64,000 bases of DNA from an uncultured Paracoccaceae bacterium (GCA_938028765.1 CALIZF010000008.1:124001-188000); one strand, 5' to 3'. Shown: positions 9,081 through 20,305, counted from the first letter of the stretch. Numbers and translations: made by a program. Notes: generated from the letters alone by a model not told the origin.

Positions 9081-10484
9081 ATGGCGTTGATGGAGCGGCT
9101 GGCGACGGCGGTCGGGCCGGCGCAGGTTCTGACCGGTGCGGATGCCGCGGCCTACGGGCGCGACTGGACGGGCGCCTATGTCTCGCGCCCCCTCGCCGTC
9201 GTCCGTCCGGGATCGACGGCCGAGGTCGCCGCGGCGGTGCGCGCCGCCGCCGCGGCGCGCGTGCCGGTCGTGCCCGTGGGCGGCAATACCGGCCTTGTCG
9301 GCGGCACGATGGCCGAGGGCGCGGTCATGCTGTCCCTCGAGCGGATGAACCGGATCCGCGCCCTGAAGCCGGGGCCGCGGGTTGTGGTGGCCGAGGCGGG
9401 CGTGGTCCTGCAGCGCATCCACGAGGCGGCGGCGGCCGAGGGCCTCTACTTCCCGCTGTGGTTCGGCGCCCGCGGATCGGCCATGCTGGGCGGGGCGCTG
9501 GCAACGAATGCCGGGGGGTCGAACGTGCTGCGCTATGGCTCCACCCGCGGGCTCTGCCTCGGGCTCGAGGTCGTGCTGGCGGACGGGCGCGTGCTCGACC
9601 TGATGCGCGAGGTGCACAAGGACAACGCCGGCTACGACCTGCGGGACCTTTTCATCGGGTCCGAAGGGACGCTCGGGATCGTCACGGCGGCGGCCATGCG
9701 GCTGGTGCCGCTGCCTGCCGCCCATGCCACCGCGACGCTGGCCGTCCGCAGCGTGCCCGACGCGCTGACGGTCCTGAACCGCCTGCAGGTCGAGACGGGG
9801 GGCGCCGTGGAGGCGTTCGAGGCGATGCCGGCAAGCTACCTGCGGAAGCTGGCGCGACTGCACCCCGACCTCGGCCTGCCCTTCGCCGCGGTCCCCGAGG
9901 TCACGGTGCTGGTCGAGGTCGGCGCCACCGCGCCCCGCGACGCTGCACCGGGGCCGGACGGCGCGGTGCCAGTCGTCGGCCGGCTGGAGGAGACGCTGGC
10001 GGCCCTGATGGACGCAGGGCACGTCCTTGACGCCGTGGTGGCGCGGACCGAGGCGCAGCGCCGCGCCATGTGGGCCCGGCGCGAGGCGGCGGCCGAGATC
10101 ACCTTCGACCGCACGCCCTACGTCGATACCGACGTGGCGGTGCCGCTCGACGCGGTGCAACCCTTCCTCGATGCGGTGGCGGCGCGGCTGGCGCAATACG
10201 ATCCCGGCGCCGTGACGCTCTGGGTCTGCCACCTCGGCGACGGGAACCTGCACTTCACCGTCTATCCCGATCGCGGCGACCCGAGCGCGATCCTCGAGGC
10301 GATCGAGGATGCGGTTGCCGCCCTCGGCGGGTCGTTCTCGGCCGAGCACGGGGTGGGCCTGTCCAAGCGCGCGACGATGGCGCGGCGGAAGGATCCGGTT
10401 GCGCTTCAGGTGATGCGCGCGCTCAAGGCCGCCCTCGACCCGCAGGGCACGCTGAACCCCGGCAAGGTGATCCCGGACGCCTGA
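9081..10484 (+). CDS. FAD-linked oxidase, D-2-hydroxyglutarate/glycolate dehydrogenase (GlcD) family
   Basis: 467 aa cytoplasmic flavoprotein of the VAO/PCMH fold. The N-terminal FAD-binding domain (PF01565) contains VPVGGNTGLVGG and FIGSEGTLGIVTAA. The C-terminal FAD-oxidase domain (PF02913) contains CHLGDGNLHF and EHGVGLSK, histidine-bearing motifs that in related 2-hydroxyacid dehydrogenases position metal and substrate, and ends LDPQGTLNPGKV. It probably oxidises a D-2-hydroxyacid such as D-2-hydroxyglutarate or D-lactate; the exact substrate cannot be read from sequence. A GAAGG ribosome site lies just ahead of ATG 9081, preferred over an upstream ATG at 9036. It appears monocistronic, with a terminator-like hairpin downstream. 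Confidence 0.88.
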   Translation: MALMERLATAVGPAQVLTGADAAAYGRDWTGAYVSRPLAVVRPGSTAEVAAAVRAAAAARVPVVPVGGNTGLVGGTMAEGAVMLSLERMNRIRALKPGPRVVVAEAGVVLQRIHEAAAAEGLYFPLWFGARGSAMLGGALATNAGGSNVLRYGSTRGLCLGLEVVLADGRVLDLMREVHKDNAGYDLRDLFIGSEGTLGIVTAAAMRLVPLPAAHATATLAVRSVPDALTVLNRLQVETGGAVEAFEAMPASYLRKLARLHPDLGLPFAAVPEVTVLVEVGATAPRDAAPGPDGAVPVVGRLEETLAALMDAGHVLDAVVARTEAQRRAMWARREAAAEITFDRTPYVDTDVAVPLDAVQPFLDAVAARLAQYDPGAVTLWVCHLGDGNLHFTVYPDRGDPSAILEAIEDAVAALGGSFSAEHGVGLSKRATMARRKDPVALQVMRALKAALDPQGTLNPGKVIPDA

Positions 10485-10531
10485 CGCCGGCCCCGAACCC
10501 TGGCCCGACCCGGGCCGTCATCTGACCGGCC

Positions 10532-10557
10532 GCGGGATCGGTTCCGGACGATCCCGC
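10532..10557 (+). terminator. Hairpin after the FAD-linked oxidase gene
   Basis: Perfect 9-bp stem (GCGGGATCG / CGATCCCGC) with an 8-nt loop, 48 bp after the stop at 10484. No T-run follows, so it may act as a weak or Rho-assisted terminator or only as a 3' stabiliser. Confidence 0.4.
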
Positions 10558-10721
10558 CGGAGGCCGGCGGCGGCCGCCGCCCGCGCGGCTGCGCGCAGGA
10601 CGGCGGGCTTGACGCGAGCGGCCCGGCGGCGCGAGGGTGACGGCATGTCGCGTATCGCCCTGATGCTGACGCACCCGCCGATCCTGATGATCCTTGCCGC
10701 GGTGGCGGCGGGGCTTGGGTC

Positions 10722-11378
10722 GTGGCGGCGGCCGGGATGCCGTGGCTGTGGCTTCTGGCGCTGCTGGGCGTTCCTGCGCAGATGGTGAACGAGTACCTTC
10801 TGCACCGCTTCGTGTTCCACCTGCCGCCGCCGCGCCCGCAATGGGCTTTCGACCTTCTCTACCGCGCGCACTATGGCCACCACGACTTTCCCACCAACCC
10901 GCGCCTGTTCTTCGCGCCGGGCTTCGTCGTGGTGCCGGTGCTGGCTGGCAACCTGATCGCGGTCTGGGCGATCCTCAGGCTCGCCGGGGCGGACTGGGCG
11001 GTGCCGGGGGCGGCGGCGGTGGTGGCTGTCGGCGGGGGGGTGACGTTCCTTGCCTACGAGTGGTTCCATACGACCGCGCACCTGCCGGTGGCGCGCACCG
11101 CCGTGGAACGGCACGTCGCGCGCCTGCACATGCAGCACCATTTCCGCGACACATCGACATGGTTCCACGTCACCGCCGGCGGCGCGGTGCTCGACCGCGC
11201 CTTCGGCACGGCGATCGGCCGCGAGGATCTGGCAGGCCAGCCGCGGGCTGCCTTCATCCGCACGCTGGGGATGCGCCCCGACGACCCGCGGCTGGTCGCG
11301 GCGCGGGCGCGCTTCGCCGGGCGCTACGGGCTTGGCGCGGCCGAGATCACGCGGGCGGCGCGCGTGACCGGGGGTTAG
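10722..11378 (+). CDS. Fatty acid hydroxylase/sterol desaturase family protein; 5' end probably frameshifted
   Basis: 218 aa from GTG 10722. This is a membrane di-iron enzyme of the fatty acid hydroxylase superfamily (PF04116). Histidine clusters are visible: HRFVFH, HYGHH, FHTTAH and HMQHHF, with two hydrophobic spans between. The substrate is unknown; related proteins hydroxylate lipids or sphingolipid-like acyl chains. The GTG start has no good ribosome site. A better start lies at ATG 10645, preceded by GAGGGTG, which opens a hydrophobic helix in another frame. The two frames would join if the GGG run at 10717-10719 had one more G (see findings). The NADP oxidoreductase gene follows after 2 bp. 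Confidence 0.82.
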   Translation: MAAAGMPWLWLLALLGVPAQMVNEYLLHRFVFHLPPPRPQWAFDLLYRAHYGHHDFPTNPRLFFAPGFVVVPVLAGNLIAVWAILRLAGADWAVPGAAAVVAVGGGVTFLAYEWFHTTAHLPVARTAVERHVARLHMQHHFRDTSTWFHVTAGGAVLDRAFGTAIGREDLAGQPRAAFIRTLGMRPDDPRLVAARARFAGRYGLGAAEITRAARVTGG

Positions 11379-11380
11379 GG

Positions 11381-12382
11381 ATGGAACGGGTCGTCCTCGC
11401 GGCGCGCCCCGACGGCGAACCCGACGCAAGCCATTTCAGGCTGGAGCCGCTGGTGCTGCCGCCGCCCGCCGCGGGCGAGGTGCTGACGCGCACCCTGTGG
11501 CTGTCGCTCGACCCCTACATGCGCGGGCGGATGGACGCGGGCCGGTCCTATGCCGCGCCCGTCGCGGTCGGCGCCACGATGGTGGGCCAGGTGGTGGCCG
11601 AGGTGCAGCAGTCGCGCGATCCGCGCTTCGCGCCGGGGGATCTCGTGGTGGCGCCGTCGGGCTGGGCCACGCATGGCCTGGCGCCGGGGGCGGCGCTGTC
11701 GCGCGTGCCCGCGGGCGTGCCGCCGCAGGCGGCGCTCGGCGTTCTCGGGATGCCGGGGATGACGGCCTGGGTCGGCCTCACGCGGATCGCCGCGGCGCAG
11801 GCGGGCGAGACGGTCTTGATCTCGGCCGCGACCGGGGCGGTCGGCAGCGTCGCAGCGCAACTGGCGAAGGCACGGGGGATGCGCGTCGTCGGCATCGCGG
11901 GCGGGGCGGAGAAGTGCCGGATCGCGGTCGAGGAGTTCGGCTGCGACGCCTGCCTCGACCACCGCGGGGCAACGCCGCGCGATCTCTACCGGGCGATCCG
12001 CGACGCGGCACCGGCCGGGGTGCAGGTCTATTTCGAGAACGTTGGCGGCGCCGTGCTGGAAGCGGTTCTGCCGGCGATGGCCGACTTCGGCCGCATCGCC
12101 CTGTGCGGCGCGATCGCCTGGTATTCGCGGGATGACGGCGGTCCTTCCGCGGCGGCCCTGTGGGGCACGATCCTGACCCGGCGGTTGCGGGTCGAGGGGT
12201 TCATCGTGACCGACCATTGGGCGCAGTTCCCCGCCTTCCTCGCCGAGGCAGCGCCGATGGTGGCCGACGGCCGGCTGCGCTGGCGCGAAACCGTGGCCGA
12301 GGGGCTGGCGGCCGCGCCGGCCGCGTTCCTGGCCATGCTGAAGGGCGGGAACCTCGGGAAACAACTGGTGCGCGTGGGCTGA
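11381..12382 (+). CDS. NADP-dependent oxidoreductase, zinc-free MDR (CurA/PTGR) family
   Basis: 333 aa. A zinc-independent medium-chain reductase of the leukotriene B4 12-hydroxydehydrogenase/CurA/YncB family, which reduces activated C=C bonds of alpha,beta-unsaturated ketones using NADPH. Seen: SLDPYMRGRM in the N-terminal GroES-like domain, then the nucleotide loop ISAATGAVGSVAAQLAK, then YFENVGGAVLEAVLP and LCGAIAWY, all hallmarks of this branch. It lacks the Cys/His zinc ligands of true alcohol dehydrogenases. Starting 2 bp after the fatty acid hydroxylase stop, it is probably cotranscribed, but a functional link is not evident. Confidence 0.9.
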   Translation: MERVVLAARPDGEPDASHFRLEPLVLPPPAAGEVLTRTLWLSLDPYMRGRMDAGRSYAAPVAVGATMVGQVVAEVQQSRDPRFAPGDLVVAPSGWATHGLAPGAALSRVPAGVPPQAALGVLGMPGMTAWVGLTRIAAAQAGETVLISAATGAVGSVAAQLAKARGMRVVGIAGGAEKCRIAVEEFGCDACLDHRGATPRDLYRAIRDAAPAGVQVYFENVGGAVLEAVLPAMADFGRIALCGAIAWYSRDDGGPSAAALWGTILTRRLRVEGFIVTDHWAQFPAFLAEAAPMVADGRLRWRETVAEGLAAAPAAFLAMLKGGNLGKQLVRVG

Positions 12383-12390
12383 CGCGCCGC

Positions 12391-12406
12391 GCGGCCGGGT
12401 GGCCGC
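12391..12406. terminator. Hairpin between convergent genes
   Basis: GCGGCC / GGCCGC stem with a GGGT loop, 9 bp after the oxidoreductase stop and ahead of the convergent trpA stop. More GC-rich inverted sequence follows. There is no T-run, so intrinsic terminator activity is uncertain. Confidence 0.35.
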
Positions 12407-12470
12407 CGCGGCGGCCGCTCCGCCTGCCACGAGGCGCCGCAGCCCCGCGCAGAGGGCTGGCGGCTCGGGG

Positions 12471-13262
12471 TCAGGCGGAGTGCGCCCCGGCGGCCAGACC
12501 GGCCACGAACTCCAGCACGTCGGCCACCGGGCGCCCCTCGCCGATCAGGCGGACGATGGCCGAGCCCACCACGCAGCCGTCGGCCACGCCCGCGATGGCG
12601 CGCGCCGCCTCGGCCGAGGCGACGCCGAAGCCGACGATCACCGGCAGGTCCGTCCGCGCCTTGATCCGCGCCACCTCGGGGCCCACCTCCGCCGCCTGCG
12701 CCGCGGCAGCACCGGTGATCCCGGTGATCGAGACGTAATAGACGAAGCCCGAGGTGTTCGACAGCACGGCAGGCAGGCGCGCATCGTCGGTGGTCGGCGT
12801 GGCGAGGCGGATGAAGTTCAGCCCGGCCGCCTGCGCAGGCAGGCACAGTTCGTCATCCTCCTCGGGCGGCAGGTCCACGACGATCAGCCCGTCCACCCCG
12901 GCCGCCTTCGCCTCGGCGAGGAAACGGTCGACGCCGCGGGCATAGATCGGGTTGAAATAGCCCATCAGCACGACCGGGGTGGCGTCGTCGCCCTCGCGGA
13001 AGGCCCGCACGAGCGCCAGCGTCTTGTCCACCGTCATGCCCGCCGACAGCGCCCGCTGGCCTGCGCGCTGGATCACCGGGCCGTCCGCCATCGGATCGGT
13101 GAAGGGCAGGCCGAGCTCGACGATGTCCACCCCGGCCGCGGGCAGACCCCGCAACAGCTCCAGCGAGGTGTCGGGATCGGGGTCGCCCGCCATCACGTAG
13201 GCGAGGAACGCCTTGCGCCCTTCGGCCTTCAGCCGTGCGAATGTCCGGTCGATCCGCGTCAT
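12471..13262 (-). CDS. trpA: Tryptophan synthase alpha chain
   Basis: 263 aa, normal for TrpA. It cleaves indole-3-glycerol phosphate to indole and glyceraldehyde-3-phosphate inside the alpha2beta2 tryptophan synthase. The TIM-barrel signature is clear: [18 protein letters not shown] with the catalytic Glu, VDLPPEE with the catalytic Asp, then SITGITG and [10 protein letters not shown] around the phosphate site. Start MTRIDRTF was chosen; 18 upstream in-frame codons are not conserved. trpB is not next to it in this window; the downstream neighbour is convergent and the upstream one unrelated, so trpA stands apart from other trp genes here. Confidence 0.96.
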   Translation of the reverse strand: MTRIDRTFARLKAEGRKAFLAYVMAGDPDPDTSLELLRGLPAAGVDIVELGLPFTDPMADGPVIQRAGQRALSAGMTVDKTLALVRAFREGDDATPVVLMGYFNPIYARGVDRFLAEAKAAGVDGLIVVDLPPEEDDELCLPAQAAGLNFIRLATPTTDDARLPAVLSNTSGFVYYVSITGITGAAAAQAAEVGPEVARIKARTDLPVIVGFGVASAEAARAIAGVADGCVVGSAIVRLIGEGRPVADVLEFVAGLAAGAHSA

Positions 13263-13320
13263 GCCCGCCCCCCCTGCCGTCGGGCGCGGTGTCCCCCATC
13301 CCGCGGGGGAAATCAACGGG

Positions 13321-13695
13321 TCAGGGTGCTGCCGTCAGCGCCCGCCGCCGGTCGAGGATGGCCGCGATCCGCGCCACCGCCGCCGCGCGCGTGGGATTGC
13401 CGAGGGCGGGCGCAAGGCGCGCAAGCTCGGCCGCTTCGGCCTGCGTCAGGCCGGTGCGCAGGCCCGCAACGGTCTGCAACTCGGCAAGCCGCGACAGGGC
13501 GCGCAGTTCGGCCGCAAGCGCCGCCTGCCCGCGCTGCGTCAGATCGGCCGCGGCGTTGGCGACGGTCGCCTCGGACGGCAGGCCCTCTCGCCGGGCGGCC
13601 ACGGCGCGGCTGAACTGGTCGCCGCCCACATCGGCGACTGCCGGCGCCGCCACCGCTGCCGCCGCCCATGCCGCCAGGAACGCCCGCCGCCGCAT
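13321..13695 (-). CDS. Small exported protein of unknown function
   Basis: 124 aa, not recognised. It begins with MRRRAF followed by a hydrophobic Ala-rich stretch ending APAVADVGG, which resembles a signal peptide cut near residue 21, so the mature protein is likely periplasmic. The remainder is Ala/Arg/Leu-rich, predicted helical, with no cysteines and no motif I know. A GGGGGTGACG ribosome site precedes the ATG at 13695. Codon third positions are strongly G/C, supporting real coding. It lies 58 bp downstream in orientation from nothing obvious: trpA follows on the same strand, and ychF is divergent. Confidence 0.7.
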   Translation of the reverse strand: MRRRAFLAAWAAAAVAAPAVADVGGDQFSRAVAARREGLPSEATVANAAADLTQRGQAALAAELRALSRLAELQTVAGLRTGLTQAEAAELARLAPALGNPTRAAAVARIAAILDRRRALTAAP

Positions 13696-13740
13696 CGTCA
13701 CCCCCGCACCTGCCACCGTGCGAAGTGGCGCGCCGCGCGG

Positions 13741-13785
13741 CCGCGGCAAGCGCCCTCGCCCCGATGTGAGGGGCGGCTTGCGCGG
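13741..13785. promoter_or_regulatory. Nested inverted repeat in the divergent promoter region
   Basis: In the 139-bp gap between the exported protein gene and ychF there is a nested hairpin. An inner GCCCC/GGGGC stem (13758-13762 with 13770-13774) sits inside an outer GCAAGC/GCTTGC arm that extends through CCGC/GCGG. It could be an operator or a transcript structure; no promoter hexamers are clear. Confidence 0.25.
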
Positions 13786-13834
13786 GCGGCGGCGCGCGCC
13801 TAAACGGGCCCCGCACCGGCCGAGAGGGGGGACG

Positions 13835-14932
13835 ATGGGCTTCCGCATGGGCATCGTGGGCCTGCCGAACGTGGGCAAGTCCACCCTTTTCAACGCGCTG
13901 ACCCGCACCGCGGCCGCGCAGGCGGCAAACTTCCCCTTCTGCACCATCGAACCCAACGTGGGCGAGGTCGCGGTGCCCGACCCGCGGCTGGACCGGCTCG
14001 CGGCGATTGCGGGCAGCCGACAGGTGATCCCGGCGCGGATCACCTTCGTGGACATCGCAGGCCTGGTTCGGGGTGCCTCGAAGGGCGAGGGGCTAGGGAA
14101 CCAGTTCCTCGCAAACATCCGCGAGGTGGACGCGATCGCCCATGTCCTGCGCTGCTTCGATGACGGCGACATTACCCATGTCGAGGGTCGGATCGACCCA
14201 GTCGCCGACGCCGAGACGATCGAGACCGAGCTGATGCTGGCCGACCTTGAGTCGGTCGAGCGGCGGCGGGCGAACCTCGTGCGCAAGCTCAAAGGCGGCG
14301 ACAGGGAGGCGGCCGAGGCCGACCGCCTGCTGGCCGCGGCGCAGGAGGCGCTGGCTCAGGGCCGGCCGGCGCGCACCGTCGCGGTCGCCGCAGACGACCG
14401 GCGCGCCTGGAAGGCGCTGCAGCTTCTGACCGCCAAGCCGGTCCTCTACGTCTGCAACGTCGAGGAGGGCGCGGCGGCGACCGGCAACGCGCAATCCGAC
14501 CGGGTGGCCGAGATGGCAGCGGCGCAAGGGGCGGGGCACGTCGTGATCTCGGCCCGGATCGAGGAGGAACTGGCGCAGCTGCCGGCGACCGAGGCGGCCG
14601 AGTTCCTCGCGGCGATGGGGCTCGAGGAAGCGGGCCTCGACCGGCTGATCCGCGCGGCCTATGCGCTGCTGGGGTTGCAGACCTACTTCACCGTCGGCCC
14701 GAAGGAGGCGCGCGCCTGGACGATCCCGAAGGGCACACTGGCCCCGCAGGCAGCCGGCGCGATCCACGGCGACTTCGAGCGCGGCTTCATCCGTGCCGAG
14801 ACCATCGCCTACCACGACTATGTGGCTTGCAACGGCGAGGCAGGCGCGCGCGAGGCGGGCAAGTTCCGGCTCGAGGGGCGCACCTACGAGGTGCAGGACG
14901 GCGACGTCCTGCACTTCCTCTTCAACGCCTGA
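13835..14932 (+). CDS. ychF: Redox-regulated ATPase/GTPase YchF (Obg family)
   Basis: 365 aa, typical for YchF/Ola1. A ribosome-associated P-loop NTPase that prefers ATP and is linked to stress and translation control. G1 is GLPNVGKST (residues 9-17) and the G3 region reads DIAGLVRGASKGEG. The NKxD-type motif is replaced by NVEE, as usual in this ATP-preferring family. A C-terminal TGS domain ends EVQDGDVLHFLFNA. A GAGAGGGGGG ribosome site precedes ATG 13835. lldD follows after 80 bp on the same strand. Confidence 0.96.
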   Translation: MGFRMGIVGLPNVGKSTLFNALTRTAAAQAANFPFCTIEPNVGEVAVPDPRLDRLAAIAGSRQVIPARITFVDIAGLVRGASKGEGLGNQFLANIREVDAIAHVLRCFDDGDITHVEGRIDPVADAETIETELMLADLESVERRRANLVRKLKGGDREAAEADRLLAAAQEALAQGRPARTVAVAADDRRAWKALQLLTAKPVLYVCNVEEGAAATGNAQSDRVAEMAAAQGAGHVVISARIEEELAQLPATEAAEFLAAMGLEEAGLDRLIRAAYALLGLQTYFTVGPKEARAWTIPKGTLAPQAAGAIHGDFERGFIRAETIAYHDYVACNGEAGAREAGKFRLEGRTYEVQDGDVLHFLFNA

Positions 14933-15012
14933 CGGTTGCGCGGCGCGGGTCGATCTGCGACATGCAGGCGGGTCAGGGCCCGCAGATCGCCGGGCCATCG
15001 CGGGAGGGGCCG

Positions 15013-16176
15013 ATGACCGTTGTGACCTGCATCGAGGATCTGCGGCGGATGCATCGGGCGCGGGCACCGAAGATGTTCTGGGACTACTGCGAATCGGGGT
15101 CCTGGACCGAACAGACCTTCCGCGAGAACACGTCGGACTTCGCCGAGATCCGCCTGCGCCAGCGCGTGGCGGTGGACATGTCGAACCGGACCACGGCGAC
15201 GACGATGGCGGGCCACGAGGTGACGATGCCGGTGGCGCTGGCCCCCGTTGGCATGACGGGGATGCAGCACGCCGACGGCGAGATCCTAGCCGCCCGCGCG
15301 GCCGAGAAGTTCGGCGTGCCCTACACGCTGTCCACGATGTCGATCTGCTCGATCGAGGATGTGGCCATCCGCACGTCCAAACCCTTCTGGTTCCAGCTTT
15401 ACGTCATGAAGGACGAGGATTTCGTCGCCCGCACGATCGCGCGCGCGAAGGCGGCGGGATGTTCGGCGCTGGTCCTGACGCTTGACCTGCAGATCCTCGG
15501 CCAGCGGCACAAGGATCTGAAGAACGGCCTGTCCGCCCCGCCGAAGCCGACGCTGCGGACCCTGCTCGATCTTGCCACCCGCTGGCGCTGGGGCCTCGAC
15601 ATGCTGGGCACGCCGCGGCGGCACTTCGGCAACATCGTGGGCCATGCGAAGGGCGTCAGCGACCCCGCCAGCCTGATGGCCTGGACCTCTGAGAACTTCG
15701 ACCCGCAGCTCGACTGGGGCAAGGTCGCAAGGCTGAAGGACCAGTGGGGCGGGCGGTTCATCCTCAAGGGCATCCTCGATGCCGAGGATGCGCGGCGCGC
15801 GGCCGATGTCGGTGCCGATGCCATCATCGTGTCGAACCACGGCGGGCGGCAGCTCGACGGCGCCCTGTCGTCGATCCGCGTCCTGCCCCAGATCGTCGCG
15901 GCGGTCGGCGACCGGACCGAGGTCTGGCTCGATTCCGGGATCCGGTCGGGGCAGGACGTGCTGAAGGCGCTGGCGCTCGGTGCGCGGGGGACGATGATCG
16001 GACGGGCCTACATCTATGGCCTCGGCGCCATGGGGCAGGCCGGCGTGACCAAGGCGCTCGAGATCATCCGCCGCGAACTGGACGTGACGATGGCGCTCTG
16101 CGGCGAGCGTGACGTGAAGAACCTCGGCCGGCACAACGTGCTGCTGCCCGACGGGTTCCTGACCCGCTACGCCTGA
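15013..16176 (+). CDS. lldD: L-lactate dehydrogenase, FMN-dependent
   Basis: 387 aa member of the FMN-dependent alpha-hydroxy-acid dehydrogenase family, best matched to respiratory L-lactate dehydrogenase LldD, a peripheral membrane enzyme that passes electrons to quinone. The catalytic histidine is in SNHGGRQLDGALSS, the arginine/FMN phosphate region is DSGIRSGQDVLKALALGA, and the substrate side has FQLYVMKDEDF. Start ATG 15013 follows GGGAGGGGCC; an in-frame ATG further upstream at about 14962 would add a non-conserved leader. Glycolate oxidase or mandelate dehydrogenase are less likely alternatives. Confidence 0.9.
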   Translation: MTVVTCIEDLRRMHRARAPKMFWDYCESGSWTEQTFRENTSDFAEIRLRQRVAVDMSNRTTATTMAGHEVTMPVALAPVGMTGMQHADGEILAARAAEKFGVPYTLSTMSICSIEDVAIRTSKPFWFQLYVMKDEDFVARTIARAKAAGCSALVLTLDLQILGQRHKDLKNGLSAPPKPTLRTLLDLATRWRWGLDMLGTPRRHFGNIVGHAKGVSDPASLMAWTSENFDPQLDWGKVARLKDQWGGRFILKGILDAEDARRAADVGADAIIVSNHGGRQLDGALSSIRVLPQIVAAVGDRTEVWLDSGIRSGQDVLKALALGARGTMIGRAYIYGLGAMGQAGVTKALEIIRRELDVTMALCGERDVKNLGRHNVLLPDGFLTRYA

Positions 16177-16239
16177 GCAGCCCACAGGCTTTGCGCGCCT
16201 GCCCCTTCCGCCGGGGCGCGGGGGTGCTACATTTGACCC

Positions 16240-18177
16240 ATGTCCCTGCCCCCCGGCTTTCTCGACGAACTGCGCGCGCGCGTGCCCCTCAGCCAGGTCG
16301 TGGGGCGCAAGGTCGTCTGGGACATGAAGAAGTCGAACCGCGCCCGGGGCGACTGGTGGGCGCCCTGTCCGTTCCACCAGGAACGGACAGCAAGCTTCCA
16401 CGCCGACGACCGCAAGGGATACTACTACTGCTTCGGCTGCCAGGCGAAGGGCGACGCGATCCGCTTCGTGATGGAGACCGAGAATGCGGGCTTCATGGAA
16501 GCGGTCGAGATGCTGGCGCGCGAGGCCGGCATGGCGATGCCCGTGCGCGATCCCTCAGCGGCCCTCAAGGCCGACCGGCGCGCCGTGCTGTCGGCGGCGG
16601 TCGAGGCGGCGGTGCAGCACTACCGGCTGATGCTGCGCAGTGCCGCAGGGGCCGAGGCGCGCGCCTACCTTGCGCGGCGGGGCCTCGGCGAGGGCGCGAT
16701 CGACCGGTTCAGCCTCGGCTTCGCGCCCGACCGTCGGACCGGCCTCGTCGAGGCGCTGGCGGCCAGGGGCATTCCCCCCGACGTGGCGGTCGAGGCCGGG
16801 CTGGCCGCCGTGCCCGAGGGCGGCGGGCCGCCCTATGACCGGTTCCGCGGGCGCGTGATCTTCCCGATCCGCGACGCGCGCGGCCGCGCGATCAGCCTGG
16901 GCGGCCGGGCGATGGACCCGAACGCGCGCGCGAAATACCTCAATGGCCCGGAAACCCCGATCTTCGACAAGGGACGCACCCTTTACAACGCCGGGCCGGC
17001 GCGCGAAGCGGCGGCCAAGGGCGCGGCGCTGATCCTCGCCGAAGGCTACATGGATGTGATCGCGCTGGCCGAGGCGGGCTTCGGGGCCGCGGTCGCCCCG
17101 CTCGGCACCGCGGTGACCGAGGATCAGCTGCGGATGCTCTGGCAGATCGCGGACGAACCGGTGGTGGCGCTCGACGGCGACAAGGCCGGACTGCGGGCGG
17201 CGCTGCGGCTTGTCGATCTTGCCCTGCCGCTGATCGAGGCGGGGCGGGGCCTGCGCTTCGCATTCCTGCCCGCGGGGCAGGATCCGGACGACCTGATCCG
17301 GTCGGGCGGTGCTGCCGCGTTCGCGGCGGTGCTGGCGGCGGCCGAGCCGATGGTGGCCGTGCTCTGGCGGCGCGAGACGGAAGGCCGGGTGTTCGACAGC
17401 CCCGAACGCCGCGCGGCGCTGGATGGGCGCCTGCGCGCCGCGCTGGCCGCGATCCGCGACCCGGGCCTGCGCGCGCACTATGCCGAAGCGTTGCGCGGGA
17501 TGCGGAACGGCCTGTTCGCCCCGGTCCCCCGCGCGGGACGCGCGCGGGCGGCCGGTCCCCGCGGCCGCTGGCCAACGCCCGCACCGGCAGCCCCGCTGCC
17601 TACGACGCGCGCCTCGACCCTCGCCCGCGCCGATGCGCGCGAGGCTGACCGGGTGCGCGCCGCCGTGGTGTTGGCGACGCTGGACCGGCACCCCACCCTC
17701 CTGCCGCGGTTCGAGGCGGCGCTGGAACGGCTGGAGCTCGACCTTGCGGATCATGCGATGCTGCGCGACGCGATGGTTGCCGCGGCGCTTGCGGCCGACC
17801 CCGTGGCGGCCTGGGCCGCGGCGCGGCCGGCGCTGGCCGAGGCGCTTGACCGTATCGCCCGCCACCCCCATGTCCGGGCGGCGCCCTGCGTGGGGCGGTC
17901 CGCAACCGAGGCGCTTGCGGCGCAATGCGTGGCCGACGACCTAGAGCGGCTGGCGGCGGGGCGTGCGGCTTGGGCCGAGGTGGAATATGCGCAGGCGGAA
18001 CTGCAGGGCATGGCGGACGAAGGCGTGACATGGCGCCTCGCTCGCGCCGCCGAGGCGCGCCACCGGGCCGAACGGACGCCGCTGGAGGACGCGCCGGCCG
18101 AGGATCCGGCCGCCGGGGGCGAGGGGCTGATCGACCGCCTGCTGGCCGCCGAAGCCTGGATCAAGCGCCGCCGATGA
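16240..18177 (+). CDS. dnaG: DNA primase
   Basis: 645 aa. Makes RNA primers at the replication fork. The CHC2 zinc finger uses Cys43, His46, Cys64 and Cys67 (CPFHQER...YYCFGCQAKGD). The catalytic core follows, with a Toprim domain from about residue 262 (LILAEGYMDVIAL, then VALDGDKAG). The C-terminal third is the helical DnaB-interaction region, preceded by a Pro/Ala/Arg linker near residues 430-455. No good Shine-Dalgarno is seen; a TACATT hexamer ends 6 nt ahead of the ATG, so a near-leaderless transcript is possible. rpoD follows after 94 bp, the usual macromolecular-synthesis order but without rpsU. Confidence 0.96.
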   Translation: MSLPPGFLDELRARVPLSQVVGRKVVWDMKKSNRARGDWWAPCPFHQERTASFHADDRKGYYYCFGCQAKGDAIRFVMETENAGFMEAVEMLAREAGMAMPVRDPSAALKADRRAVLSAAVEAAVQHYRLMLRSAAGAEARAYLARRGLGEGAIDRFSLGFAPDRRTGLVEALAARGIPPDVAVEAGLAAVPEGGGPPYDRFRGRVIFPIRDARGRAISLGGRAMDPNARAKYLNGPETPIFDKGRTLYNAGPAREAAAKGAALILAEGYMDVIALAEAGFGAAVAPLGTAVTEDQLRMLWQIADEPVVALDGDKAGLRAALRLVDLALPLIEAGRGLRFAFLPAGQDPDDLIRSGGAAAFAAVLAAAEPMVAVLWRRETEGRVFDSPERRAALDGRLRAALAAIRDPGLRAHYAEALRGMRNGLFAPVPRAGRARAAGPRGRWPTPAPAAPLPTTRASTLARADAREADRVRAAVVLATLDRHPTLLPRFEAALERLELDLADHAMLRDAMVAAALAADPVAAWAAARPALAEALDRIARHPHVRAAPCVGRSATEALAAQCVADDLERLAAGRAAWAEVEYAQAELQGMADEGVTWRLARAAEARHRAERTPLEDAPAEDPAAGGEGLIDRLLAAEAWIKRRR

Positions 18178-18271
18178 CCGGCCGCCAGCCCCCGCCGCCT
18201 TTCCGCGGCTGTGATTCGCGCTAATGACTCGCTATTGACCGCCGACCGATTCGGCCACTCGAGGAACATCC

Positions 18272-20257
<1,986 letters not shown>

Positions 20258-20276
20258 GCGCCTTCCGGGCCGCGCT

Positions 20277-20305
20277 GCCTCGGGGCGCGCGGCGCGATCC
20301 GAGGC
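20277..20305 (+). terminator. Hairpin after rpoD
   Basis: A 7-bp perfect stem (GCCTCGG / CCGAGGC) closes a GC-rich loop that can itself pair (GCGC). It starts 20 bp after the rpoD stop. No T-run follows, so it is a candidate rather than a proven intrinsic terminator. Confidence 0.45.

Noticed and set aside
7491-10349. 952-codon open frame on the minus strand opposite tesA and the FAD-linked oxidase
   Set aside because: Composition is Arg/Gly/Ala/His-rich with no family pattern, while well-conserved proteins are encoded on the plus strand and by the ATPase frame.
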